Assembly (NCBI GenBank): GCA_029783825.1
Contig: JAREIK010002268.1
Coordinates: 1 to 64,000, forward strand
DNA from: Sapria himalayana
Taxonomy: Eukaryota; Streptophyta; Magnoliopsida; Malpighiales; Rafflesiaceae
Length of the DNA stretch: 64,000 bases
Reading direction: 5' to 3'
Shown: positions 1-14,400 of the stretch, one piece after another
Layout of the letters: each line of letters opens with the position of its first letter
Numbering within the stretch: the first letter of the stretch is position 1
Translations under genes and position numbers: made by a program
Notes under the pieces: generated by a model
Told to the model about the DNA's origin: nothing
Seen by the model: only the letters and a program-made list of their open reading frames with translations
Databases searched by the model: none

Positions 1-20
1 ATAGACACTTACATAGATAG

Positions 21-66
<46 letters not shown>

Positions 67-2681
67 TTATTTATTTATTTATTTATATAGTAATATTTAT
101 AGACAATTAGATAGTTTAATAGATCAATAGATAGATAGATACTTTAATAGATCAATAGATAGATAGATAGGATCATAGATATAAAGATAGAAATAGATAT
201 ATTGGTATATAGATATATAGATAAACAGATTGACAAATAGATGGATATATAGATAGACAAATAGAAAAATGGTTATATTGATAGATAAACCAATAGACAT
301 ATCAAAAGATAGATATATAGACAAAATAGAAAGAGAAATAGACAAATATATAAATAGATAGATAAATAAATAGAAAGAAAGATAGATAGAATGATAGAAA
401 TATAGAAAGAAAGGTAGATTAGTAAATAGATAGAAAGTCTTATTAGCTAATAGATATTTTGATAGTTAAACAAATAAACAGACCAAAAGATATAAATATA
501 GATTTTTAGAATGACAGACAGATAGATAAATAGATATATAGATAAATTGATAGATAGATTGACAGATAGACTGGTAGATAGAAAGATAGTTAGATAATTA
601 TATAGATAGACAGATAGAAAGAAAGTTAGTTACATAGATAGATTGACATAGAGACATATATAAAAATAGAGATATATATATATATATAGATAGACAGAAA
701 GAAAAAAAGATAGTTACATAGATAGATTGACTCATAGACATATATACAAATAGATAGATAGATAGATAGATATAGATAGACATGTAGATATATAGATAGA
801 TTGGTAGATAGATATATAGATAGACATATTGATAGATAGATATATAGATAGATATATAGATATACATATAGATAGATATTTAGATAGACATATAGATAGA
901 TAAATAGATAGACAGATAGATAGTCAAAAAGATTAATAGATAGATAGTCAAATATACATATATATAAATAGGCATATAAATAGATAGACATATAAAAAAG
1001 ATAGATAGATAGTTTGACACATAGATAGTTAGATAGATACATAGATAAACAGACAGACAAAGAGATAGATAGATATATAGACAAATAGAAAGATAGGTAG
1101 ATAGAGAGATAGAAACATAGAAGCATACTAGATAGACTAACAAAATATTCATAGATAGATAGATATACATATAGATACATAATTGATTGATTGATAGATA
1201 TTTAAGTAGATAAATATAAGATAGATAGATATGCATATATAAAAATATATAGATAGATAGTTATATGCATAGAAACAAAAAGAGATAAATAAATAGACAA
1301 ATAGACAGATAGGCAATTAGACTAATACACAAATATGTAGTTAGATATATTTATAGATAGACACATAGATAAATAGTTATAGAGATAATTAAATAGATAG
1401 ATAGATAATTAAATAGGTAGATATATAGACATATAGACATATATATAGATTGATATATAGATATACATATTGATAGGCAGATTGATATATAGATAGGTAG
1501 AAAGATAGATAGAAATATAAATAAACATATAAATAGATATAGAGATAGAAAGAAAGATTTATTAATAGACAAATAGTCATATAGATATATAAACAAATAG
1601 ATAGATAGATAGACATATAAATAGTTAGATAGATAGACATATAAGACAAATAGATAGATATACTAATAGATTGAAAGATAGAAAATATAGTTAAATAATT
1701 AGACAGATGAACATAGAGATTATTTGTAAGTTAGTGAATTATACAGATATAATAATAAATATATTCATAAATTGAGAAATATATTGATATATTAATAAAG
1801 AGATTGACATATAAATAGTTTGACACATAGATAGATAAACATATAGATAGATAGATAGATCTATAGACACATAGACTTATAGAGTGATAGACTAATAGAT
1901 AGATAAAGAGATAAATTAATAGAGAGATAGCCAAATTGATGGATAGATAGATAGACTGATAAATAAATAGATAGATACGCAGACAGACAGATAGATAAAT
2001 AGATAGATAGACAGATAAACAAATAGATTGAAAGATAAATAGAAATTAGACAGATAGATAAATAGATAGATAAGCACAAAGATAGATAGATAGATAGATA
2101 TATATATATATATATATCTAGATTGATAGACATACAGATAGATAGATTGATAGATTAACACATAGACACATAGATAGTCAGATATATAAATAGATAAATA
2201 TATATATATATATATGTATACATAAATAAAAAATAGATAGCAAGATAGAAATGTAGATAGATAGATATATAGACATATATACATATAGATAGACATATAG
2301 ATATTCAGATAGATAGATTGATAGACTAAAATATAGATAGATAATAATATAGACATTTAAATACACAGATAGATAGATAGATAGATAGATGAATAAACAA
2401 ATAAACAAATAGAAAGACTAATAGACAAATAGGCTAATTGATAGATAGAGAGATAGATTGATAGACAGATAGACAGACAGATAGACAAATAGAAAGATAT
2501 ATAGATATGAAGAAAGATAGTTAAATATGCTTATCAATAAAAAGATTGCAAGATAGATTCATTTATAGAATGATAGACAGATAGATGTACAATTTAATAT
2601 AATAATAGATAGATTGATTGATTGATTGATAGATATATACATAGATGTATAAATAGATTGATTGATAGATCAAAAGATTAT

Positions 2682-2714
<33 letters not shown>

Positions 2715-4751
2715 TGATTGATTGACAAATAGATAGATAGATAGATAAAAATATTGATAGATAGATAGCTAGAAAGATTGATAAATAAATTGATAAATAG
2801 ATAGAAAGCTAGAGAGATATATTGATTGAATGATTAACAAATAGATAGATATATATATATATATATACACATAGATGTATAGATTGATGGATAGATAGAT
2901 CAATAGATTATAAAAAATATAGATAGATAGATAGGAAAATTGATAGACATATAGATATATAGATAGATAGATAGAAATATAGATAGATACATAGACATAA
3001 AGATAGATAAATAGATAGATATTAGAAAAATAGCTAGATAGATATATAGATTGATTGATTGACAAATAAATAGACAGATAGATATACAGATAGAAAGACA
3101 TAGATAAAGTGATTGTTAGATAGCAAAATATACATATATATATATATACACACACATAGATAGATTAATAAATTGATAATCAAATAGATAGACAAAAAGA
3201 TAGGTAGTTAGAAAGATAAATAGATAAATTAGTGAACCCAATAGATTGAAATATAGCTAGATAGATATATAGATAGATTGATTGAAATAAAGATAGACAA
3301 ATATATAGAATGGTAGATAGATAGATAGATAGATATATTGATTGATAGATAGACAAATAGAAAGCCAGATAGATAGATATTAAATAGACATACATACAAA
3401 CAGATAGATAAATAGATAGATAGATAGACATATAGACAAATAGTAAGATAGACAGATAGACTTATAAATAGATAAAAAGATAGAGAGACAAATAGATATT
3501 TAGTTTAAAAGATAGAAAGACAGACAGATAGATAGATAGATAGATAGGTTGATAGACAATTAGATAGACTGATAGATAGATAAATAGATAAATAGAAAGA
3601 CAAATAGATAGACATAGATAGAAAAGGGAAAGACAGATAGATAAACTTATAGATTGACACAAATATAGATAAATAGATAGATAGATAAATAGATAAATAG
3701 ATAGATAAATAAATAGATAAACAGATAAATAAATAAATAGATTGATAGATCTATCTATAGATTGATAGATAAATAGATAAATAGATAGTCAAATAGATAA
3801 ATAGATAGATAGATTGATTGATTGATTGATTGATTGATACATAGATAGATAGACAAATAGATAGAAATATAGATAAATAGATTTATAAATAGATAGATAT
3901 GTATATAGATAGACAAATAGATAGATTGATTGATTTATTAATTGATAGACATATATATAATAGATAGATAGAAAGAAAAATAGATAGACTAATAGATAGA
4001 TAGACAGACAGATAGATAGATAGATAGATAGATAGACACATAGACAAACAGATAGGTATCCAAATAGATAGATAGAAAGATATATGTTTAGATAGATAAA
4101 TAGATAAACAGATTGATAGATTATTTGATAGATAGATAGGTAGAAAGATTAATAGATAAATAGATAAATAAACAGATAGAGAGACAGATAGATTAATAGA
4201 CAAATAGATAGATACACAAATAGATAGGCATATAGAGAATCAAATAGATATATAGATTTAAAGAATGATAGATAGATAGACAGATGGGTAGGTAGGTAGG
4301 TGGATACAGAGAATGCCATATAGTTAGACTAATAAATAGATAGATAGATAGATAGGTAGATAGATATATATATATATATAGACATATATATATATATACA
4401 TAGATAGATAAATAGATAGACAAATATATAGATAAATAGATAATCAGATAGATAGACATATACAGTGGCAAATAGATAGAGAAATTGACTAATTGATATA
4501 TAGATAGATAGATGTATAGACAAATTTAAAGAGAAATAGATAGACAGATAGATAAATAAAAAAATAAATAGATAGACAGATGGACAGATACATAAATATA
4601 TAATAAGACTGAAAGATAAATAGAGAGATATCAAATAGATAGATAGTTAGACAAATAGATATATAAATAGATATATAGATTAATATATAGATAGATACAT
4701 ATATTAATTGATTTATACTCATATAGATATATAGATAGATAGATAGATAGA

Positions 4752-4803
<52 letters not shown>

Positions 4804-5135
4804 TAGACAGATAGATAGTTAGTTAGATTGTTAGAGAGATGGATAGATAGATAGATAGACAAAAATATAAACAGATAGGTTTATAGATAGATAGATTGAT
4901 ATAAAGATATATAGATTGATCGATAGACAAATAGATAGACAGATAGATATATAGTTATATAGATAGACAGATAGATAAATAAATTATTAGATAGAAATAT
5001 TGATATATAAATTGACAAATAGATAGACAAATGGACAGATAAATATATAAGCAGATAGTTAGATATATAGATAGACAAAGAGATAGATAAAAAGATAAGT
5101 AGATAGATAGATATATTGATTGATTTAAAGATAGG

Positions 5136-5167
<32 letters not shown>

Positions 5168-5344
5168 GAGATAGATATATTGATATATAGACAGATATAT
5201 AGAATGATAGACAAATTGATTGATAGATTGATAGATATAGAGATATACAGTGAGATAGTTAGATAGATAGATACATAGACACATAGAAACATAGAAAAAT
5301 AGATAGATAGACATATAGATAGATAGCCAGATAGATAGATAGAT

Positions 5345-5395
<51 letters not shown>

Positions 5396-5577
5396 TGATA
5401 GATAGATAGATAGGCAGATATATAACTAATTAGATATATAGATAGATATATAAATAGATAGATAGACATTTATATAGATAGACATATAGATACATAGTCA
5501 GATAGAATGATTGAGAAATAGAAAGATAGATAAATAAACAAAAAGATAATTAGGCAGATAGAGAGATAAATATATAA
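1..5577 (+). repeat. GATA/GACA imperfect microsatellite array, block 1
   Basis: The + strand is almost entirely GATA with GACA, AATA, GATT and GAAA variants. Pure AT runs interrupt it near 27-62, 4757-4801 and 5349-5391. The complementary strand reads TATC, a unit with no stop codon in any frame, which explains long spurious minus-strand open frames here. The block is open at the left window edge and ends at a CACTA transposon terminus at 5578. A small local palindrome near 3743-3765 (GATAGATCTATC) does not change the array strand. No gene is seen. The family resembles Bkm-type GATA/GACA satellites described in other eukaryotes; that resemblance is motif-level only. Confidence 0.95.
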
Positions 5578-6000
5578 CACTACAAGAATAATCTCATATA
5601 GTTAGGGACAATAACCTAGCTAAATAGGCATTTTCAATCACTGAACAGGATATCACAATGGATTAACAATGGACCAGTTCCCTATCTTAAGTGTTGGTCG
5701 CTAAAATTTAGTGAGGGAAAATGTCACTAGCTAAAAATTTAGCAACGGAAAAATCATTTTCTAAAAAAGATAAATTCTCTAGCAAAATTAGCAAGCTAAA
5801 TAAGATATTCCATCCCTAAATGAAAATAGCAACGGAAGATTCCTAAGCTAAAGTGCTGGTCGAAAATTTTAGCAACGGAAATGATCCCTAGCTAAATAAA
5901 TTTAGCGATGGAAATATCCATTGCTAAAATAAAGAAATCCATTGCTAAATTAGCCTGAGAATTTTCCCTAGCTAATTTAGCAAAGGATTTTTCTCTAGCT
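5578..6000 (-). repeat. CACTA-1 3' terminus and subterminal repeats
   Basis: CACTACAAGAATAATCTC is the terminal sequence. Inside it the motif TTTAGCAACGGAAA and close variants (TTTAGCGATGGAAA, CTAGCTAAA, CCATTGCTAAA) recurs in both orientations about ten times between 5700 and 6000. In En/Spm elements such subterminal repeats bind the TNPA protein; that role is assumed by family, not shown here. Confidence 0.8.
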
Positions 6001-6506
6001 GTTTTAATTTCAAAAATATTTTCAGAATTTAATTTATTTTAAAATTTTATAATTAAATAATTTATTATTTTAATATCAAATTTAATAAACAATGAAACTA
6101 TTTATAATTTATTATAAACAAAAAATACATTATTTAATAACTTATTCTAATTCAATATTTTACATAATTGAAACAAAAAAATCACACAATTTTATTACAT
6201 CTTATTCATCAATGTATCTATCGACAGTGCATAAAGTATAATATATTCATGCATTGACATTGTTTTATCTCCTTCAGCTCCTCCGATCACCATCTTTCTA
6301 CTACGACAAAGCTATCTGAATCGTGGTGCATAATGTCTAGTAAAAAACCTTTCACTTATACAAGCTTCGTATGGGAAACAATGCAATACCACATCTGTAA
6401 AAAATTTAAACCACTCAATCAAATCAAAAAAAATTAAAAAAAACTATGTTTTGATAAATATATATTATTTTAGTAAATATGTAAAAATATACTAGCATTT
6501 AACTCG

Positions 6507-6592
6507 TACATATATTACTATAATATATGTACATATAAACTGTCATATTATGCGTACATATATACTGAGTACATATATACTCAGTATATATG
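6507..6592. other. Paired perfect palindromes in duplication unit 1
   Basis: Two hairpin-forming palindromes sit next to each other. The first has 11-nt arms GTACATATATT and AATATATGTAC around a 5-nt spacer (6507-6533). The second has 15-nt arms CATATATACTGAGTA (6557-6571) and TACTCAGTATATATG (6578-6592) around 6 nt. Both recur in the second unit near 8140-8232, where the second has 18-nt arms with one mismatch. Confidence 0.85.
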
Positions 6593-6654
6593 CAAATAAA
6601 ATACTATAGAATTATATTTACGTATATACTGACTATATACATATGTATATAACA

Positions 6655-7530
6655 CATTTTTTGCCATTACTACTACTCCCACTATCATTGTCGTTGATGT
6701 CGCTGCTACCACTGCTGTTGCTACTGCCCACTGTTGCCACTGCCGCTGCTGTCGCTATTATCATTGTCACTGCTACCATCACTACCACTACCGCTATCAC
6801 CGTCGCCACTACTACCGCCGCTATCACTGCTGCCATGGTTGTTGTCGCTATTGTCGTGGTTGTTGTCGCTGTTGCCACCACTATTGTTGCTGCTGCCTCC
6901 GCTGCCACTACCGCCATTACCGCCACTACCACTGCCACTACCATTACTGCCACTGTCGCTGCCGTTGCTGCTGCTGCCACTACCTTTGCTGCCATTGTTG
7001 ATGCCGCTGTTGGTGTGTCGTTGTTGCCGGTGTGCTAATGCTGCCGATGCTACCACTTCTGCCGATGCTATCGGTGCTACTGTTGCTACCAGTGCTACCT
7101 CTAATACCACCGCTACCACAATTTCTACCACTACCTATGCTGCCGTCGCTACCACCGTTGCCGCTGCTGGCACTGCCGCCGTCATCACTACGGGCACTAC
7201 CACTGCTGTTGTGGCTACCGCCACTATTGCATCCCCTGGCACTAATGCCGACACCACCTCCAATGTCATCACTATCTCTGATGTCGCCGCTGCCTCTAAT
7301 GCAGCCGATGCCACCACTATCGCCACTACTACTATTGCCTCCATTCCAGTCGCTGCTGTGGCCAGTGCTGACGCTGCCACAATAGTGACTGGTGCCACTG
7401 CTGTCGATGCAGCTACTGTCGCCATTACAATTGATGCTGCCTTTGCTGCTACCACTGCCACTGCCACTATCACCGCTGCCACTACTGTCATCACTACCAC
7501 TGGTGCTGCTGCTACCACTACTGATAATAA
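6655..7530. repeat. GCC/GCT/ACT-type triplet array A
   Basis: About 875 bp of degenerate triplets of pattern RYN, mainly GCC, GCT, ACT, ACC, GTC and GTT, GC-rich in an otherwise AT-rich region. Open frames on both strands are long but read only Ala/Thr/Val/Ile, Leu/Pro or Ser/Gly/Asp/Asn depending on frame, as any stop-poor triplet repeat would. It is annotated as a repeat. A coding origin is not excluded but nothing supports it. Confidence 0.85.
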
Positions 7531-7670
7531 GCTTTTACATACCTATAAAAGGCTAAAACTTTACCCAAAAAATGTGTAGACACAAAAACATAATTACAGA
7601 TATAAAAAAATAGTTATTATGGACATGAATAAACACAAATTAAAGTTGATTGTCATACAGCTTCAACAAA

Positions 7671-9005
7671 AATTTAATTAAATAATTTATTATTTTTTTA
7701 TTAAATTGAATAAAACCAGAAACTATAAATGAAAATTTTAAATTAAACAAAAGAAATTCATTTAATAACTTATTCTAATACAATATATTAAATAACTAAA
7801 ACAAAAAAATAACAAAATTATATTACATCTTATTATATATATTACTGTATGAAATTTATACCGATTGTGCATAAAGTATAATCTATCCATATATTGATAA
7901 TGCTTTCTCTCCCTCTCTCCTACGATCACCATATTTCTACTCTGAAAAAGCTGTCCGAGTCATGGTATGTCATATATGTGAAAAATCTTTTCACCCATAC
8001 AAGCTTCATATGAGAAACAATGTGGTACCATATCTGTAAAAAATTTATACCACTCAATCAAGTCAAAATAAATAAAAAAACTATATTTTGATAAATATAT
8101 ATTACTAAAGTAAATATGTACATATATACTAGCATTTCACATGTACATATATTACTACAATATATGTACATATAAACTATAGTATTATGCGTACATATAT
8201 ACTGAGTACATATATACTCATTATATATGTACATAAAATACTGCAATATTTTATGTATGTATATTCTGACTAAATACATACGTAGATACTGCATTTGTTG
8301 TTGTTGTTGTCGTTCTTGCTGTCGCTGTCATTCATGCCACTGCCACTGTTGCTGCCGCTACTACCACCGCCACTTCTACTGCTTCTGCCACTTCTACCGG
8401 CACTACTGCTACTGCCGGCACTACCACTGCTGCCTATGCTGCCACCTCTGTCAATGGTGCAGCTACTGCCGCCGCTACTAGTGCTGCAACTACTACCGCC
8501 ACTGCCGCCACTACCACTATTGCTGCCACTGCTGATGATGCCACTACAACTGCCACTGCCGATGCTACCACTGTCACCGCCACTGGCACTGATGCCACCG
8601 CTACCTTCGATGCCGCCATTGCCGTTGATGTAGTCACTGCCTCCTCTAGCACTGCTGCCGCTGATGTCGCAACTACCTCCACTGCGATCACTACCACTAC
8701 TGTCACTACTACTGTTGCTGCCACCACTACCACTGCTACTGTGCTACATCTGAAGCAGACTCTACCACTGTTGCCGCCTCTGTTACCACTACCAATGCCG
8801 CCACTGCTACAACCATCGTTGCCGCTAGTGCCACTTCTTCCACTACTGAATATAGGCTTTTACTTACCTATAATAGGCTAAAACTCTACCCAAAAAATTT
8901 GGAGACACACAAACATATTCACAGATATATAAAAATAATAATTATAGACATGAACAAACACAAATTAAAGTTGATTGTCATGCAGCTTTAACAAAAATCC
9001 AAAAG
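7671..9005. repeat. Tandem duplication unit 2 (with triplet array)
   Basis: Second copy of the 6040-7670 unit. Shared landmarks include GTGCATAAAGTATAATC near 7868, ACGATCACCAT near 7921, the palindrome near 8191-8232, a triplet array, and GGCTAAAACTCTACCC near 8875. It is about 0.3 kb shorter, mostly because its triplet array is shorter (about 560 bp against about 875 bp). Moderate divergence suggests an old duplication in which the triplet tract kept changing length. Confidence 0.85.
8287..8850. repeat. GCC/GCT/ACT-type triplet array B
   Basis: Copy of array A in duplication unit 2, about 560 bp, opening with GTTGTT repeats and then ACTGCC/GCTACT triplets. It ends at the same flank (CACTACTGA followed by GGCTTTTAC) as array A. 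The shorter length shows triplet expansion or contraction after duplication. Confidence 0.85.
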
Positions 9006-9321
9006 ATGTCCAACAATTATATTTAGAGAGAAAGAGGGTGCAAAAATAAAATGTTTTAGGAATAATAAAAATAAAATAAGCTAGCTCTCCTTTTGATAAA
9101 ACTAAAATTGGTAAATATGGGACCCATGTATTAGAAGGACCATGGCAATATCAGAATGCTCTGAATCAGAATTTTTTCATGTGTCTCAGATAATGTGTTC
9201 TGCAAAGATTTATAATTAGGTTATTCGAAAAAGCAAAGAACTAAACTAGAATAAAAACAATTGTAGCCTGCAAAAAAAATTCATAATTATTTGCTACAAA
9301 TAGACAAAAATAAATAATTGT

Positions 9322-11322
9322 TCACAAATACTTCTCATACAAAATCATCCTTATAATTTGTATGGAATGCAAGCCTGTCTTACGAGGTTTCGCAGCTGGA
9401 TCTCGGAATGCTATATGTTGTGCCAATACAGCTAACCGTGACTCCATATAGGATATCTGCTGTTGCATTACATTCTTAATTTCTTTCATCTCATCGTTCA
9501 TTTCTTTAATTTCTAGCATTTCTTCCATCAAATTAGTTAACTACTCATCCTTCTATTCTTTAATGTCATATATTTTTCTTTCAATATTAGATATCTACTC
9601 ATCCTTATATTCTTTAATTTCATATATTTCTTCCTTCAAATGAGATATCTACTCATCCTCCATTTTCATTTTGTTCTCCATAACTACAATACGTTCATTT
9701 ATTTCCATTGCTTGTTGTTTGACCGTCTTATCAACCATTACTAAGATAGATGAATTAGAAGCATGATTGTTACAACAAAATGCCACTACCTTCAAGCCAA
9801 TTTTATACACTCACTACTTCTTATGACCTTCTATGGTCTCCAAATAAATAGAATCATAGTCACTTGGTTGAAGATCCATAGAACCCTCAACTTGTTGATG
9901 AGTAATTGTTACACATTCTGCCATTAGGTCCTGAGATAAAATAGAGAAAAAAACTATTCTAGATATACAAAGATTAAATAAATATTTTGCATTACAAATA
10001 ATTTTTTAAAATGTACTGTAGTATTATAAAATATTTTAAATATAACAAGTTCTTACAGCTATCATCTAAGACTTGTTATCAACGAACTAACCATCCACTT
10101 TCTTCTCATGTATCTTCCTAAAAATCTCATAAAAATTTAGATCTCGACCCAATTCTCCAGCCTTGAATATATTTTTATTAAGTCATTAAAAAACAAATGA
10201 TCAAAAAATTTAACAAAATTAACAAAGCCATGCAGAGATTTCATTTATTGGACTATTAGGACAACCACTAAATATATAAATATTTAAAATTTTAAAAGTG
10301 TACCATATCTCGAGAGTGTTCAATGCTCGACTTTGACCCTCCTGTGTGTTGAAAACTTCATGTTCCTATTCTAGCTACCTCACTTCGTTGATTTTTGCTA
10401 GCAATATCAGATTTTTTCTTCACATCTAGCTCCTCCCATTACTTAAGCCCCTCGGGCCTGTCATCCCCTGATATAAAATCATGCCTTTCTTTGATATTCT
10501 TCAATTTATGGATAAAATCAGAATATCATTGAGCAGCTTTGATCTTCCATAATGAGTTTATCTTTCCATCCAATTTGGGTGCCCATGAGTACTAATCCTA
10601 TATATAGAAAAATCACAAAAGAATTTATATTAACAACAAAATTTTATTATTTACTACTTGAATAATAACCAACATAATAGTTTAGTAATTTGATAATTAT
10701 TTTTCAATGCATTAGTTTTGTTATTTTTACCTGAAAGTCATTAAAATATGACTCTTTTGTAGATTCAGAAACTTTATTCCAGGAGAATGCTTTAGAAGCA
10801 TTAATTTTCTTGAAAGACTTTGTAATTATAGTCGAACACTTGTGAGATGGAATAAAACTGTACGAATAAATAAAAAACATTGATAAAAAGTAAATCATAA
10901 CAATATAAAAAAAACCACTAACAGAAACATAAAATTTTTTTTTCAAGTCATTTTTTATATTTCATTTACCTCTCATCCACAATCTCAATTTCTAACTTTG
11001 CACTGACTACAAAGGAAGGCACATCATTTGATGATGTCGTTGGTTTTGAAAATGGGGAAACTATTGTTGTAAAATGTGGTGTAGAAGATAGAGATGGATC
11101 TAAAGTGTGTGATGGATGCAAAATGTGTGGTGGGCTTACATCTGATAAAGGTGATAGTAGAGGTCTCAATGATGGTGATGGTGATAGAAATGAAGATGGT
11201 GATTGTGATGTTAAAGTTTGGATATGATGATAGAAATGAACATGATGTAGCATACTAGAAGAATTTGGTTCATTTATGTGTCCACCTCCACCTCCACCAT
11301 GGCCACATCCTTTAGGCACCAT
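9322..11322 (-). pseudogene. Decayed CACTA second protein (Transposase_24 / TNPA-like)
   Basis: Downstream partner of the TNP2 gene on the same strand. Reading 5' to 3': an N-terminal Gly/Ser/Pro-rich stretch starting at an ATG at 11320-11322; an exon at about 10859-10731 (SHKCSTIITKSF ... ESYFNDFQ) bounded by CAG and GTAAAAATAAC; further blocks near 10600-10440 (WEELDVKKKSDIASKNQRS) and 10165-10050 (GELGRDLNFYEIFRK, then an in-frame TAG and FVDNKS); the YLETIEG ... VYKIGLK block near 9850; and a coiled-coil tail rich in Glu, Lys and Met ending at 9322. This order matches plant Transposase_24 proteins encoded beside TNP2 in CACTA elements, which resemble the DNA-binding TNPA. Several in-frame stops and shifts mean it is not functional as it stands. 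The tail exon recurs at 62157-62374 in CACTA-2. Confidence 0.75.
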
Positions 11323-11466
11323 TTGCGATACAAAATAAAACATAGAACAAATAATATAGATATGATGAACAAACATGCATTTTAGAAAAAAACACACTGA
11401 TAGATTTCAATAAAATATAAAAATTCTTTGATAGTTTAATATTATAATACAATTATAACAATTTAA

Positions 11467-14400
11467 TTATTGGCATCACTATCATCCTCCAATGGATCTT
11501 CTAATATTTTGTCTGATTCCGATAAAAGTTCGAACTCATCTTCAAATAAAAATTGATCATCTTCAATTTCTATTATTCTATCATTTGAGTCACATAAATT
11601 TTTTAGATCTTCATCTACATTCATAGGGACAATATTATTTATGTCATCTTCTTGGAATGCCGGTGCAATATCTAATTTTATACTTCTTTGTTGTGATGTT
11701 AGATCTTCAAATTTTGAAAGAGCTTTGATTTTGCAAATTGCCTACTAATCACTCTTATCACGAGATAAACTTGGAAAAGTACAATAATATACTTGAGCGG
11801 CTTGAACTACCATAATAAATGGCTCATATTGATTATATCTGTGTTTATGGTTAACATCATCTAGCTTATAATCCAAATGAATCTTTTTACCTACATTTCG
11901 TGTAGGATCAAACTACTCGCACTTAAATAATACAATTCTATTGTTTTCGAGTCCAGGATACTCCAACTCAATAACTTCTTTGAGTTGACCATAATAATCA
12001 ATCTCATTTGCACTATAACCTGCACCTTTAATGCATACACTACTATTCATTATTATTTTAGAAGAACCACGCCTAATTGTGTAAAATTTATATCCATTAA
12101 CAAAATACCTAGGATAGGTTGTCACATATCTAAATGGGCCTTTACTTAGATTCTGAATGAAAATATTTGAATCTCCATTTGAAGGATCAATTACCTGTGA
12201 CATAAATTAAAAAATTAATATTAACAAAAAAAAGATAATAATAAATTAAATAATTCAAAAATTTAAACCTTAATAATTCTCACATAATGTTTGAACCAAT
12301 TCACAAATTTAGGATCTAGCATATAATCGACATCATTGCTAGAAATTACTAGTTGCCTATATTTTAACTGCTCAACATAAATACTACACAAATATAAAAA
12401 AGAGTGAAAAAAATGTATATCAATTTTTAATAATTCATATTAAAGATAAAATTAAACTATGATTAAACCTGCAACCATTTTGTGAAAACATACTCAATAT
12501 ATGGTGCAACCTTCTCACTATTAAGTAAAACATAGCTTCTAGTTGCTTTGTACTCTTCATCTGTCATAAATCTTTTTATTGCTCTTCCAAATGCTCTTCC
12601 AGAGTTCTTGAAGATAGATAGTTTGTTCACAGAATCATCTTCTACCATTACATTACCTTCATCATTCCGATGCATATTTCTATACTTTGTATTGACATAA
12701 TCCTCAAGGTAATAAGAAAAAAAATGATGGTGCTTCTTCTACTAACGATGCATTATAAATTGAACCTTCAATTATTGCCTTATTTCTAACATTCATTTTC
12801 ACTTACAAAGAAACCTACAACCACAATGTTAGGTTTCAATTATATTAAATTACAATATTATTTTATGTACAGAATAATAAAACACAGCAAATTATAGGTA
12901 TTTACCTCTCAAAAGGATACATCCACCTGTATTGCACTAGCCCTGCTATCCTTGCTTCATATAGAAAATGGACCGGCAAATGCTCCTTTGAGTCAAAAAA
13001 ACTTGGTGGGAATATCCGTTCAAGCTTACAAATAATAAGTGAAATGTCATTCTCCAGCCTCTTCATGTCATCTATTTTGATTGTGGTTAAGTTAGCTATT
13101 TGAAAAACAAACAAAGTTTAGTAAGGGCCTTCCAAAAACTTAGGAGAAGTAATTCACATAATTCTTTTGGTATTAATCTCGACATAAATACATGACATTC
13201 ATGACATTTCATTCCGAATAACTTAAGATTCTTCATATCCACGCATCTACCCATTTTTGACACATATCAATCAAGAATTTTAAATTTGTAACCAATTTAC
13301 ACAATATCTATCTTGCCTTCTTATCAAGCATGTAGCAAGCTTTAGGAAATTTTTCTGTTGCCACATTCGGTTTCAATTCAGGATGCCGACAGTAATCATT
13401 TAGCTCTTATCTTGATTTTAAAGTATTTTTTGTTTTTCCGTCTACATTAAGGACAATGTTGAAAACATTGTCAAATACAATTTTTTGAATATGTAATACA
13501 TTTATGTTATGATGAATTAAATTGGACTTCCAATATGGCAAGTCCCAAAATATACTACATTTCCTCCAGCCAAATATTTTATATATTGGTCCATTACTTC
13601 CAGTAGCATCCTTTTCAGTTACCTTCTTCAAACCTAATCTCTGAATCTCTATAATAATATTATCTCTTAAACGAATTGCTGGTCCTACTATCATCACAGT
13701 TTTATTTTTTCGAAATGCAGTTTCATTTCTTCAAAATGGATGATTCTTTAAATATGCAATAAAGTCAAAATTGTTTACCACTAAATTAGCGGGTAAATGC
13801 ATTAGAATTTATCATGCAATACGAGAATGTGAATCATCCTACAGTACTCTAGCCAGACAACATTGAATATGCAATAAAGTCACCTACCATCCACCTAAGG
13901 GCTGCCTGTATAATGAAATTTTGCTTCTTTAAGATATCATATGTATCAATGCCAAAATCTCATAAAAGATTTAACTCTTTAATAAGATGCTGTAAGAAAC
14001 CATCCAGCATGTCTTTAAGATTTTTTGGCCCTAGAACCAATATTGACAAAAAACATATATTGCTCCTTCATACACAACCTCGGAGGCAAGTTACAAGGTG
14101 TCACTATGATTGGCCATGTTGAAAACTATTGTCCAGATTCCCCAAATGGCTGAAATCCATCAGTGTAGAGATCCAATCTCACATTTCGACTTTCAGCTGC
14201 AAAATCTTGATGTAAATAATTAAAATACTTCCAAGAAAGTGAATCTGATGGATGATGCATTACCCCTTCTTCAACCTCATTCTCAGAATACCACCTCATA
14301 TCATTTGCTGTAGCATTTAATGCATAAAGTCTCGGTAATCGAGGAATTAATGGAAAATAATACATCTTCTTAAATATAACCTTCAATTTTTGTGGCATAT

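Larger units (their letters stand above)
6040..7670. repeat. Tandem duplication unit 1 (with triplet array)
   Basis: This 1.6-kb unit runs from an AT-rich leader, through a segment with GTGCATAAAGTATAAT and CTCCGATCACCAT, a palindromic stretch and a triplet-rich array, to a tail with GGCTAAAACT and TTAAAGTTGATTGTCAT. The same landmarks recur in the same order in the next unit at an offset of about 1.3-1.65 kb. It lies between the CACTA-1 terminus and the 3' end of its transposase gene, so it is probably 3' non-coding DNA of the element that duplicated. Confidence 0.85.

Noticed and set aside
6633..7579. Ala/Thr/Val, Leu/Pro and Ser/Gly open frames on both strands
   Set aside because: Degenerate triplet repeat read in several frames; no domain, no start context and no support from the second copy, whose length differs.
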